Below are positions 39,285 through 48,696 of a stretch of DNA of 64,000 nt, in pieces (positions within the stretch are counted from its first letter, which is position 1; every line of letters begins with the position of its first letter). The notes under the pieces were generated by a model. The model saw only the letters and a program-made list of their open reading frames with translations. It did no database searches and was not told the origin of the DNA. The DNA is taken from NCBI GenBank assembly GCA_009859145.1, contig VRVR01000005.1, forward strand, positions 186,001 through 250,000, given 5' to 3'. Position numbers and translations under genes: made by a program. This DNA is from Andalucia godoyi (taxonomy: Eukaryota > Discoba > Jakobea > Jakobida > Andaluciidae).

Positions 39285-39615
39285 AATTCGACCGTCCGTC
39301 CTCCTGTTCTCCGTACCGGATCGTTCCGACAGTGGGGGAACCGCTTGGAGAATTCAACGTTCCCAATCTCACGTATTTCACCCTTTTGTGGTCGATGGGT
39401 TGCGCCACCACTTTCACGTGCAGGATCAAGTGATGCTAGCTCTTACTTCTGGATTGTCTTTCCTCCTCCTTTGAAATGGGCAGCGATCGCTGGGGAAATT
39501 GGTTTAGCTTGGTTTCTTTTCTCTTCTTGTTTTTGTTTTCGATGGCGTACGCGATACCTTCTTTGGCATTTAGTGTGTTTGTGAGATTGCGCTGCAGTTA
39601 TTCAGGAAGAGCAAG
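39285..39615. promoter_or_regulatory. Divergent intergenic region (reductase / PGM2)
   Basis: About 330 bp between divergent starts, with a pyrimidine-rich stretch at about 39515-39540 in front of the PGM2 side. No gene seen. Confidence 0.5.
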
Positions 39616-41373
39616 ATGCAGTTTTCTGGAGAGCTGCAGACTGTGATTGACGAGTATGCATCTTTTGATTTTGATCCGGAGACGCAGCGTGAATTGGCAA
39701 GGTTGAGGTCCGCTGCAGATGGAGGAGAGGTGCTGAGGCGTGCGTTTCTTCCTCGCATATCATTTGGGACGGCTGGGCTAAGGGGCCGTATGGGGGCCGG
39801 GTATGCAAACATGAACAGTCTTGTTGTGATGCAAACGTCAGAGGGTCTGGGGCGATATATTTTACACTGTGATCCGTCTGCTGCATCCAAGGGGATTGTG
39901 GTTGGATACGATGCGCGACACCGCAGTCGCCGATTTGCCTACATTGCTTGCCAGGTTTTCAAGCGACTCGGCTTTCGTGTGCTGACTTTCAAGGAATATA
40001 CATGCACTCCATTCGTTCCGTTTGCCGTGTCGCTCCTGGGACTCAGCGGTGGAGTGATGGTGACGGCGTCGCACAATCCCAAGGACGACAATGGCTACAA
40101 GGTGTACTGGTCCAACGGCGCGCAGATTGTGTCGCCTCATGATGATGGAATAACAGGAGAAATCATGAAACATCTGCGTCCAGAGTTCATTCCTGACTTG
40201 CAGGAGGACTTTTCGCTATTTGAATGCGCTGACGAATTGATCATGCAAAGCTACATGGACAAGTGCCGTGCGCTCTGCTGTTTCCGTGAGCAAAACGCGT
40301 CGTCATCAGGGTTGAAGATTGCATACACCCCAGTGCACGGCGTCGGGGCGAAGTTTGTGCGAAGGATGTTTCTCGAATTCAACTTGCCAGCATTCGCGGA
40401 GACAACGGAGCAGATTGATCCGGACCCGGAGTTTTCAACGGTTGTGTTCCCGAATCCTGAGGAAGGAAAGACAACAATGTCTCTCGTTACGAAACGAGCG
40501 CTTGACAGCGGCTGTCAACTGATTCTCGCGAACGATCCTGATGCTGACCGACTAGCTGTTGCCGAGGTTCAGCAGAATGGGACTGTTTACTACTTTAACG
40601 GAAACGAAATTGCGCTGCTTTTTGCAGACTATGCTTGGTGTTATCACCGAAACGCTGGAGTTGCTCCTGAGAACCACTTTGTTGTTCAGTCGACGGTGTC
40701 CTCGAAGGCATTGAAGAGAATGGCGGAAGTCGAGGGATTTCAGTGGTTTGACACATTGACGGGGTTCAAGAACATTGGGAACAAGGCATTTGAGAAGGTG
40801 AATGAGGGCATGAAATTTCTTTTTGCCTTTGAAGTGGAGATCGGATTCTTGTTGGGAAGTATGTCTTTTGACAAGGACGGCGTTCGCACCTGTGCTTGCA
40901 TGGCGGAGTACGCAAACAAGCTGTTCCGCGAAGGGAAGAGGTTGTACGATAGGCTGCAGGAAATTTACGAGAAATACGGATATTTCAACATGATCGCGTC
41001 ATATTTTTTCTGCTATGACCCTGTTCGAATGAAATCCATCATTGATGCTGTGCGAAAACCAAATTACATTTCCCACATTGGAAACGACGAGGTCGTGTGG
41101 GTCCGTGATTGCACTGCGGGGTATCAGTCGGATACTGCCGATCACGTTCCGTCGTTGCCCGTCTCTGCGTCTTCTCAATTTTTGCAGCTCAGACTGGCAT
41201 CTGGAGTAGAAATCACGCTTCGTGGTTCCGGAACAGAACCAAAACTGAAATACTACATTGAATCGCGTGGCACCACAATGGCTGAGGCTGCGAAGGCCGC
41301 AAAGGAAGTCGAGAAACACTTGATTTCAGAGATCCTTCGTCCGCTTGAAAACGGTCTTGTTGCACGAGACTAG
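39616..41373 (+). CDS. PGM2: Phosphoglucomutase-2 / phosphopentomutase
   Basis: 585 residues, close to human PGM2 (about 610). GTAGLRGRMGAGYANMN and SEGLGRYIL are at the N-terminus. The phosphoserine loop is VTASHNPKDDNGYKVYW (S ~153). The Mg site is ANDPDADRLAVAE (~305-317), the sugar-binding loop follows the FEVEIGFLLG stretch, and LRGSGTEPKLKYYIE closes the protein. This set matches the PGM2/PGM2L1 group, which interconverts ribose/deoxyribose-1- and -5-phosphates and, less well, glucose phosphates. No targeting signal is seen, so cytosolic. It is intronless and converges on an unknown gene (stops about 195 bp apart). The FEVEIGFL segment has V-E where many PGM2 proteins have E-E-A-I-G-F. 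Confidence 0.95.
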   Translation: MQFSGELQTVIDEYASFDFDPETQRELARLRSAADGGEVLRRAFLPRISFGTAGLRGRMGAGYANMNSLVVMQTSEGLGRYILHCDPSAASKGIVVGYDARHRSRRFAYIACQVFKRLGFRVLTFKEYTCTPFVPFAVSLLGLSGGVMVTASHNPKDDNGYKVYWSNGAQIVSPHDDGITGEIMKHLRPEFIPDLQEDFSLFECADELIMQSYMDKCRALCCFREQNASSSGLKIAYTPVHGVGAKFVRRMFLEFNLPAFAETTEQIDPDPEFSTVVFPNPEEGKTTMSLVTKRALDSGCQLILANDPDADRLAVAEVQQNGTVYYFNGNEIALLFADYAWCYHRNAGVAPENHFVVQSTVSSKALKRMAEVEGFQWFDTLTGFKNIGNKAFEKVNEGMKFLFAFEVEIGFLLGSMSFDKDGVRTCACMAEYANKLFREGKRLYDRLQEIYEKYGYFNMIASYFFCYDPVRMKSIIDAVRKPNYISHIGNDEVVWVRDCTAGYQSDTADHVPSLPVSASSQFLQLRLASGVEITLRGSGTEPKLKYYIESRGTTMAEAAKAAKEVEKHLISEILRPLENGLVARD

Positions 41374-41568
41374 GCGTTATGGGCAATGTTGCTGAAGCCG
41401 CCAGGTTATCTTCTGTCCGTTCCTTCTTTTTCTCCTTTTCTCTTTTCTTTTTTGTTTTTGTTTTTGGGTCGTGGGGAGGATGGTCGCAATTATTGAAAAA
41501 ACAAAGATAAATTTAAATTAAACAAAAAAACAACAACAAGACAACCAAAACAAAAACAAAACAGGTTC

Positions 41569-42930
41569 TCAAGAACTATCGCATACAAACATTGAATCGT
41601 CGTCCGTTTCCACGTCCTTCTCCTTCCGAAACGAGACCACGTGGTTAAAAATGGGAACCACTTGAAACAGAAAGCCATCAACCCGGATTCCACTCGGAGA
41701 TAGCTGAAGACGGCATTGAAGCCAAGAGCACCCAAACATGACAAACAGCGTGCTCTTGCCCTGGGGACTGATCAGAATTCGGCACCGCAGCCCGTTACTG
41801 AGTATCTCGCTGATTTGCTCACAGCTCCGCAGAAGGACCTCGGATTTCAACATTTTCATATGGAGGCCGTTGCGGATCAAGGATTCGAGAATCGTGAACT
41901 GCGCTTCAATTATGTATCGAATGATCCGCGAGCAAGATACGAGCAGCGAAGATCCAAAAATGTGTGTCGTGGACGGCGGGGGTGGAAACAACGACGGTAC
42001 CCGGTTTGCGTCTTTAGTCCACGTGTCCTGTAAGGCACGGAGACGCTGGTCCCAGAGCAGTTTGTGTTTGGAAGGAAGAATTGGAACTCGAAAAAACTTT
42101 GACAGTCGCAAGCTTTTGAACGAGAAATTCGCGTCGCTTTCCAGACGAAATCCCCTGTGTCGCGCGGACACGGCAAAATGGGCCCGTTTCGAAGTTGAAG
42201 AAGAAGTGGTGGAAACTCGGCCAGATGCTGCCAGATGCACCGGATGCACAGAATAAAACGAGCGAACTGCTTTTTCCAAAAGAAACCCGCTTCCAAGCTT
42301 TCGCAGAGCAGACTCGAAATGCAATCGAAATTGGACCATCATGCCGGAAGCAAACTGCAGCCGCAAGACGTGTGCAACCAGCAGGCTGGGAAAATGCCGA
42401 AAGAGGAGTTTGATGTACCGTATGATGCGATCGTACCCCTGAACAACAGCAGCACAAGACGTTCCTTTCGTCGCTTCGAATTCCAGGGCCCCAGGGTCTC
42501 TCTGCTGGGAGTCGGAGTGCAGCAACATGCGGGTTACACAGGAAGCCGACATTGAATCATCCGAAAACGCATCCCACGGAACTTCCACTTCATTCACGAC
42601 GCTGAATTGCTCGGACACCTGCATACCCGGCACAGACTGGACAGCATAGGTTCTGCGAAACCCAAGCACGCGAGATAGCCAGCGAAACGTGGAAAACAGA
42701 TCCACGTCATATGAATTTTCCAGACCTAGTAGGAACGACCGCTTCCCTCCATTTTGCACAAAGGAGATGGGCACGCACACACTAGGTACCGGAGGCACAC
42801 CCACCGAACCGTGGAGCGAGACAGAAGCTTGGCGGAGATCCCAAGGCTCATTCTCCCAGTCTAACGACACCGAAACCGTTTCGATCCCGTTGGGAGCTCG
42901 AGCAATAACATTCGACGCATCATCAGCCAT
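41569..42930 (-). CDS. Unknown protein, 453 residues
   Basis: Intact ATG-to-TGA frame. No family recognised. The middle and C-terminal regions have many alternating hydrophobic/polar strands (such as MMVQFRLHFESAL and SKRAHFAVSARHRGFRL), so a beta-rich fold, possibly an outer-membrane barrel or lipid-binding domain, is conceivable. There is a proline cluster (LFPPPPSTTH, about residue 330) and a C-terminal acidic tail (ETDDDSMFVCDSS). No signal peptide. It is divergent from URM1 over about 345 bp and convergent with PGM2. Confidence 0.6.
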   Translation of the reverse strand: MADDASNVIARAPNGIETVSVSLDWENEPWDLRQASVSLHGSVGVPPVPSVCVPISFVQNGGKRSFLLGLENSYDVDLFSTFRWLSRVLGFRRTYAVQSVPGMQVSEQFSVVNEVEVPWDAFSDDSMSASCVTRMLLHSDSQQRDPGALEFEATKGTSCAAVVQGYDRIIRYIKLLFRHFPSLLVAHVLRLQFASGMMVQFRLHFESALRKLGSGFLLEKAVRSFYSVHPVHLAASGRVSTTSSSTSKRAHFAVSARHRGFRLESDANFSFKSLRLSKFFRVPILPSKHKLLWDQRLRALQDTWTKDANRVPSLFPPPPSTTHIFGSSLLVSCSRIIRYIIEAQFTILESLIRNGLHMKMLKSEVLLRSCEQISEILSNGLRCRILISPQGKSTLFVMFGCSWLQCRLQLSPSGIRVDGFLFQVVPIFNHVVSFRKEKDVETDDDSMFVCDSS

Positions 42931-43275
42931 ACCATCCGAAGGCTTCCGTCACAAACTAACGCACAGAAAACACTCTCTCAGCAACCCAGAACCCAGCACC
43001 CAGCACCCAGCACCAGTAACAATAACAATAGCAATAATGAAAAGCAAATGGAAAATATAATAAACAATAGAAAGCTGATAAAATGGTATTGATGATTTCC
43101 GCCGTTGTTTTGCAAAACTCATATTCGTTCTGACGGACTCGGTCGAGAGAGCGTACCGTAGATAGTGATGACTTCTTTTAACGTGGGATGCTGGTGTTTT
43201 GATTTTGGATTGGATTGCAAGGATGGGGAATAGCATTTGGGCCTTTGGATTAGAGCGGGTTCAGACGTGAGAAGA
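42931..43275. promoter_or_regulatory. Divergent intergenic region (453-residue protein / URM1)
   Basis: About 345 bp between divergent starts. It includes an imperfect CCCAGCAC repeat at about 42987-43012 and an AT-rich stretch after it. No gene seen. Confidence 0.5.
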
Positions 43276-43575
43276 ATGGCGGTGTTTGTGGAGCTGGCTG
43301 GTGGGCTAGAGACGCTTTTTGGAAAAGAAAAGAAGCTTATCGTTGAGTTGTCGCACATGGACGTGCGGTCTCGGACGATCCGCGGTCTTGTGACCCATCT
43401 GATCGCGCATCATGTTCGTCAAAAACCCGACTTGTTTGGCTCGGCGACCGGCGAGGTGCGTCCTGGAATCCTTGTGCTTGTGAACGATGTGGACTGGGAA
43501 ATCCTCGGTGGCCACGACTCCCCTCTCGAACCCAGCGACACCGTCGTCTTTATCTCCACTCTTCACGGCGGATAG
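43276..43575 (+). CDS. URM1: Ubiquitin-related modifier 1
   Basis: 99 residues, matching the family length (human 101). It has a beta-grasp fold: VFVELAGGLETLFG at the N-terminus, IRGLVTHLIAHHV, then GEVRPGILVLVNDVDWEILGG and SDTVVFISTLHGG. The C-terminal Gly-Gly is thiocarboxylated in URM1, which then supplies sulfur for the 2-thio group of wobble uridine in tRNA and can also be conjugated to proteins under oxidative stress. I start it at the ATG at 43276, giving MAVFVEL; the upstream part of the frame does not begin with ATG. It is intronless. It is the last gene before the gene-poor stretch. Confidence 0.96.
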   Translation: MAVFVELAGGLETLFGKEKKLIVELSHMDVRSRTIRGLVTHLIAHHVRQKPDLFGSATGEVRPGILVLVNDVDWEILGGHDSPLEPSDTVVFISTLHGG

Positions 43576-43872
43576 CCGGCAACTTCCTCGCTCCTTCTAC
43601 CGTCGGCTGCCGATTGCGTTTCTTGTTTCGGTTTGTTTGCGCGCACACACACATACATACACTCACTCTCTCACTCTCTCACTCTCTCCCTCTCTCACCA
43701 CAGCTTACTTGCTAGCGTGTGATATTTAACTATTTTTAAAGACCAAAAGAGTTTGAACAGTCCTTCGTGCAATTACACAAACATGTAAAACCTGGTTTTC
43801 CTCCCTTTTCTTCTCGTTTTCTACCAACGCTTCATTCGGGAAAGACTTCATGATCCCAGGAGACCGAGTTCG

Positions 43873-44049
43873 ATGGCTTTTGGAATGACGTCCAGCGCAT
43901 GTATGCTCCCATTGGGCGCCTTCAAGATGGCCAGCCTTTTTGTTCTCTACATGCTAGAACAGTTGTGGTCAGTTTTTGTGAACAATCACATTTCGACGTT
44001 TCCACAGCGTCTGCGGGAGTATATCAAGAGGCTGTTTTTGGGGCAGTGA
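43873..44049 (+). CDS. Possible small ORF (58 aa), low confidence
   Basis: ATG-to-TGA frame with a hydrophobic middle (ASLFVLYMLEQLWSVFV) and a basic end (REYIKRLF). It overlaps a longer frame (from 43899, 123 codons, no ATG-based family match). Nothing recognised; may be chance. Confidence 0.18.
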   Translation: MAFGMTSSACMLPLGAFKMASLFVLYMLEQLWSVFVNNHISTFPQRLREYIKRLFLGQ

Positions 44050-44356
44050 TGGCAAGCAAGAAAAAGAAAGGAAGAAACAAACGCATGCTGTTTTTTCTGA
44101 AACTCACGGGCGGTGATGCACGCTTGCCGTTCACAGCGATGACGATGCAGATGTGTCGAGAACTTCATGAACGTTTCCGCTTCATAGACGAAGGATGCCG
44201 ATCTCCGTTCTTTTGTGATGCGTCGGTCAAACAGAGCATCGGCATGGCCATGTTGTTGTTCCAGAATTGAACTTCACCAGAGCCTTGGGGCCGTACAACA
44301 AAGAAGTCCAACGTGCGAATGCCGTCGTCGGAAATCGGGATCGGCAAGCTCGATTT

Positions 44357-44384
44357 TATTTTTATTTTTATTTTTATTTTTTGG
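44357..44384. repeat. TTTTTA hexamer repeat
   Basis: About four to five TTTTTA units in tandem in the gene-poor stretch. Confidence 0.85.
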
Positions 44385-44855
44385 TTTTTGAAAAGCTATA
44401 TTTGTTTCCACCTGTTGTTTCGCACTGTTTCGTTTGGTTCGCCTACATTATGCATTGAACATGCATATCTACGAATAGACATGCATACTCAGTCTTGCAT
44501 CCCGTAGCCGGGAAGGGGACAGGCCCCCCAACACGCCTCACGGCGCTCTTCAGATAGATGTTCCGCGCTCCGTTCCCAATTTCGATCAATCGGTGAGCCA
44601 AGTTCTCGGCGTGACACGTGGTTCCTGAGAAGGGTGCATTTTGATTCTGACGGCCCTGGCAGCAGGCGCTTTCGTGTCCTCAGTTGCAGCGATTGATGCA
44701 GCTGGAGATACGAGAGGAAGAGGCGGCAGGCGTAGTGACACGTGGTCTCTTAGGAGGTCTGCGGGACCTAGGAGGCCCTGTATCGAGCGGCGTAGGCGTC
44801 GGCGAATGCGAATGCGTCATCCCAGCGCACTCACGCCCATATTTGAATTAAAAAC

Positions 44856-44893
44856 GTGAAACCAAAAAAAGTGAAACCAAAAAAAGTGAAACC
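44856..44893. repeat. 15-bp tandem repeat (2.5 copies)
   Basis: GTGAAACC followed by seven A, twice in perfect tandem, then GTGAAACC again. Confidence 0.95.
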
Positions 44894-45216
44894 AACGAAT
44901 GATAGAATAGATGGCTACGGATGCTGCGTTAAAGAGCGTCGAAAATGCGGAGCCTGTGTCACCGGCTGAATTTTGGCCGAGCGTGCGTAAGCACGGATTC
45001 CTGTGAAGCAAACGTGCTAGTGTCGGCAAGTATCGACCGTGTCTGTTTATGCATACTTCCATATGCATGACAATGTCGTGTCATTATTCAACGGCTTGAT
45101 GGTAGTGAGTCAGGCCAAAAGCCGGAGGCTAAATGGTGGGATGGGATGATAGTACGCATTAGAAGAACGTGTTTCTGCTTCTGAAGTGCAGCGGCCAGGG
45201 GTTACGGAGTTCGTGC

Positions 45217-46696
45217 ATGCGTGATTTAGTCCCAGCGTCAACGGCGGAGAAGAGGCTTGATATCCTCACGCAGCAGCTACGATATGCGCCGCTGCGGTCT
45301 CGCGAGTCTTCTGCCACTCGGCAGCTTGAAGAGGACTCTGGAGAAGTAGAGAATGAAACCAAGGAACATAAACGCATCAATCTCTGGGGATTGGCAATGT
45401 TCAGTCAATGTAATGGTCACAAGTATGTCTTTCCCCCTTACTTTCGTTCGCTTCTTTCTAATTTTTTAGTGCAAAAAACAAAAACAAAAAAGCAAAAACA
45501 AGCTGACTCTGTCTCACACACCCACACACAGCAAAGCAATGTCGGTTTTCCTGCAGCCATTGCAGCAGTCCTATGGCTGGTCTGCGACTAAATGCAGCTT
45601 CTTGTACTCATTGTCGTTTGGGTTTCAAGCTGCGGGGTACTATGTTGCAGATGCACTGAGGAGCAAAATCGGCACCAAGAAAACGGCCATGCTCGGAACA
45701 TCCTTGTTGGCAGCCGGGTCTCTCGCCAGCGCAGTGTTTGCCGGGTTTCTAAAAAAGAATTCGTGGATTCCGATCATGGTGTCGTACTCTGCTGTCGGTT
45801 CTATTGGAAACGGAATTCTTGAAAACACAGCATTTTCACACATTGTTGAGCGAGCAGGCCAATTTCCCGAGTTCGCACTCTCCGTGTACTTGATTATGGT
45901 TTCCGCTGCGCCATTGTATATGGCACCCGCATGGTCGGTTGCTCTTGAAAAGTTGCCTCTTGAAGCCGTGTTTGCCGTCTCCGCCGTGCTGTTCGCGATC
46001 CACTTGCCGTTCATGCAGCACTGGAATACACGTGACTCCTTCTCCTCTGGCGAGCATTCCAAGAAGACGAATGAACGCCTCTACAAGTTCATCAAACAGG
46101 TGTTTTCGTCTCCAAAGTTATTTACATATGCTACCATGAACCTCGTGTTGGTCGCGGGCAGGACCAGTTTCTACGGGTTTTTGTACCCCATGCTGTCGGA
46201 AACGGGGTTCTTTGGACCGGTGGCACGCAGAATCCTTTGCGGCTTGCTGGGATTTCTTCCTGCACTCTCTCGATTGCTGCTGTCTCACTTTGGCACTCTG
46301 CAATCCTCTTTGCTCAAAGATGTCCTCTGCTTTTCCATTTCGCAGCTTTTCTCTATTTATCTCCTGACCAAGAGCAAGACAAGGTCATTGTACATAATTG
46401 GACTTGTGATTTTCGTGGTTTCTGGAGGACTCGTTCACTTAACGAGACTTCGGATCATGAACGACAACAGTTTAAATCCAGAAGAGAAGAAGGCGCACAG
46501 CGATTTTCAATCCATTCTAGGCGTCTTCGCAGGCATTGTATTCCCAACAATATTTGCTCAAATAAGGGATGCGACTGGGTCTTACAAGAAATCATTCCGT
46601 GTTCTTGTGGTACTGCATGCATATCTTCTACTGTCTTCATCCTTCAAAAACCGGTCCGATATTGCAGAGCATGCCAAAAGTATACTGCGACATTGA
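45217..46696 (+). CDS. MFS transporter (two exons)
   Basis: Exon 1 is 45217-45422 and exon 2 is 45532-46696, giving 456 residues. Exon 1 supplies a ~50-residue charged N-terminus and the first membrane segment start (INLWGLAMFSQCNG); the phase-2 junction continues into KAMSVFLQPLQQSYGWS. That FLxPLQxxxGWS is the end of TM1 and the following loop in monocarboxylate-type and oxalate/formate-type MFS proteins. The A-like motif is DALRSKIGTKK between TM2 and TM3. About eleven to twelve hydrophobic segments are visible. The transported substrate cannot be told. Without exon 1 the ORF lacks TM1, which supports the splice. It converges on LTV1, stops about 100 bp apart. Confidence 0.8.
45423..45531 (+). 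other. Intron of the MFS gene (109 bp)
   Basis: It starts GTATGT and ends CCCACACACAG, with CTGAC about 30 bp before the acceptor as a likely branch site. It splices GGTCACAA to CAAAGCAATG and keeps the frame. Confidence 0.83.
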
Positions 46697-46743
46697 ATGT
46701 CGATGCCGAAAAAAGAAAAAGACAAAGAGGCAGCAAGACAGAA

Positions 46744-46764
46744 GAGAGATAGAGATAGAGATAG

Positions 46765-46795
<31 letters not shown>

Positions 46796-46796
46796 A
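46744..46796. repeat. (AGAT)n / (GA)n microsatellite
   Basis: AGATAG units followed by GATA and GA runs, just past the MFS stop and next to the LTV1 stop. Confidence 0.92.
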
Positions 46797-46799
46797 GCG

Positions 46800-48374
46800 C
46801 TACAGAGGAACCTGTCGAATTCGAGGATTCGATGTGATTTGTCGCTTTTGCCGATCCTCTTCACGAGTAAACGTTTCCTTGAGATTCTTCTTTCGTTCGC
46901 GTTGTTGGCGCTTTTCTTCTTTCAAAAGTTTCTTCCTTTCGCGTTTTTCTTCAGCAGATTCATTTGCGCTCCTGGCCTTGCCAATGTTCTTGGCCTCGTC
47001 CACAGACGGATCATCAGATGCCGACGATTCGTCTTCGACCGCAGTCTGTTTCTTGCTGTGCAAGTACCCCAGTGGAATACCAGTCTTCTGAGAGAGCTTG
47101 ATTTTCTTCCGTTCCTCCTTGATCATTCCAGGATGGTTCTCAAGATTGGAATACGTTGAAATGATTGTCTCACAATCCCAGTCGTTTCTCTTCTTCTCCA
47201 CAATTACTTGCGTCGAATTGCCAGATGCTTCATCTTCCGCAGCATGCACATCCGCAAACGCAAGGATGCGTTGCTTCTTCAACAATTTAGATTCGTCAAC
47301 GATTGCCTTGATTTCGCTCTCCGACATCTCCGACGTGATTGGCTTGACCATTTCATCCACATGAAGTTTGATCCACGGTTCTTTGACATTTTCTAAGCGC
47401 AAATACTCTTCAAAGACAGTCTTGTAGTGTGATGCTTCAACAGCACCCTGCAGCGTTTCATCATCTTCTTCAAGCTCGCCCAGCTCGTCGTCATCATACT
47501 GAGAAAGCATTTTCTCGAACTGTTCTTCAAGGTTGTGCACGCGACGAGCCTGTTTAACGGATCCGTAAACATGACCCCAATTCGCACTTGCGTCTTCCGC
47601 GTCGTCATATTGCCCTTCTTCATCGTACTCTTCTTCATCATCTTCTTCACCATCCTCTTCTTCTTCACCTTCATAGTCGACATCGTCCTCATCCTCGTCC
47701 TCGTCATGCTTGCTGTCACCAAACACTCCAGCTCCCTTGGTTGGCGGAACCTTCCTCCTCCTCATCCCTACGAATCGAACCGGTCTCGCAGGAATCGGCA
47801 TGTCTGCATCGTCTCCTCCGGCACCACCAGAAGCCTTCAGTACAAAATCATCCTCCAATTCTTCGAAGGCCTCGTCTTCGGCTGCAAGCACATGATCAAT
47901 TTCCGCGTCACCCATTTCCGCATCTAGATCTTCAACCATGTCATCCTCCATATCCTCATCCGCAACATCTTCTTCATCGCAAATGGATGACACTCTCACG
48001 CGCCGCGCGTCCAACACTCGCCGGTTCACACGGATCCTTGTACTGAGCTCGTTCAGTTCATCTTCAGTGTATTCAGCATTGATGTACACTCCGCCGCTGG
48101 TGGAGCTTATCGTGCGAAGATGCTGCGAGTAGTCGTAGCCATCATCGGGAAGCCCAAGCTCGACAATCTCCCGTCGAGAAGTCGCAACAGACGCACCGTC
48201 CATATCCGCAAAGCTCACAATAGACCCCGTATCGCTGATTTTCTTACGCCCCTTTCTGTCCACTTCCTGAAGAACTGGAGCCGCCGAGCCGTCTGCAGGC
48301 GACAGCACATCGTCGCCACCCCGAAACACCAATCGGTACTTCCTTGCTTGCTTCTTATCGAAATACCGCGGCAT
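46800..48374 (-). CDS. LTV1: LTV1, 40S ribosomal subunit biogenesis factor
   Basis: 524 residues. The start MPRYFDKKQARKYRLVFR resembles the family N-terminus (family: KKKAxxFxLVHRSQ). A highly acidic run of Asp/Glu spans about residues 130-260 (seen as GAGGAT/GAAGAG codons on the sense strand). The middle part has RRVHNLEEQFEKMLSQYDD, HYKTVFEEYLRL and WDCETIISTYSNLENHPG, which match the conserved LTV1 core, then GIPLGYL. The tail is Lys/Arg/Glu-rich. LTV1 is a non-ribosomal factor on late pre-40S particles, needed for nuclear export and head maturation. Intronless. It converges on the MFS transporter and lies upstream of the WH2 gene's stop on the same strand. Confidence 0.93.
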   Translation of the reverse strand: MPRYFDKKQARKYRLVFRGGDDVLSPADGSAAPVLQEVDRKGRKKISDTGSIVSFADMDGASVATSRREIVELGLPDDGYDYSQHLRTISSTSGGVYINAEYTEDELNELSTRIRVNRRVLDARRVRVSSICDEEDVADEDMEDDMVEDLDAEMGDAEIDHVLAAEDEAFEELEDDFVLKASGGAGGDDADMPIPARPVRFVGMRRRKVPPTKGAGVFGDSKHDEDEDEDDVDYEGEEEEDGEEDDEEEYDEEGQYDDAEDASANWGHVYGSVKQARRVHNLEEQFEKMLSQYDDDELGELEEDDETLQGAVEASHYKTVFEEYLRLENVKEPWIKLHVDEMVKPITSEMSESEIKAIVDESKLLKKQRILAFADVHAAEDEASGNSTQVIVEKKRNDWDCETIISTYSNLENHPGMIKEERKKIKLSQKTGIPLGYLHSKKQTAVEDESSASDDPSVDEAKNIGKARSANESAEEKRERKKLLKEEKRQQRERKKNLKETFTREEDRQKRQITSNPRIRQVPL

Positions 48375-48696
48375 TTCACAACTTCACGATCCTGAGACAC
48401 AGGCCAGAAAACCAAAAAATACAATAAAACACGAAAATCTCAGACAAGACAATAACAACTGCAACAACTGCAACAACAACAACAACATGCAGAAGAAGAA
48501 GACAAAACAGAAGAGAAAACAAAAAAGAAAACGCGACGAGACTTCATCATGTCGCGAAAATGGGGAAACAAGAGCGATTTTCTCCAACGTGCCGTAGTCC
48601 TCGATGAGAGTGTCGTAGAAGATTTTATATTTTCATGATTTTCGTGGAAATAGAAAATAATCAAGGCTGAGTATGCATATGTAACAGAGCGTTGTG
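48375..48696. promoter_or_regulatory. Intergenic region upstream of LTV1
   Basis: About 320 bp between the WH2 gene stop and the LTV1 start, both on the minus strand. It has a short CAA repeat at about 48447-48488 and is pyrimidine-rich on the LTV1 sense strand. No gene seen. Confidence 0.45.

Larger units (their letters stand above)
43576..45216. other. Gene-poor stretch, no supported gene
   Basis: About 1.6 kb, by far the longest stretch without a gene. It has pyrimidine and CA/CT repeats at 43638-43700, short ORFs near 43873-44270, a TTTTTA repeat at 44357-44384, a GC-richer block at about 44490-44820 and a 15-bp tandem repeat at 44856-44893. ATGCAT motifs recur at about 44450-44485 and 45051-45067, the latter as a 7-bp inverted repeat. 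I could not assign a protein or RNA gene. Confidence 0.5.
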
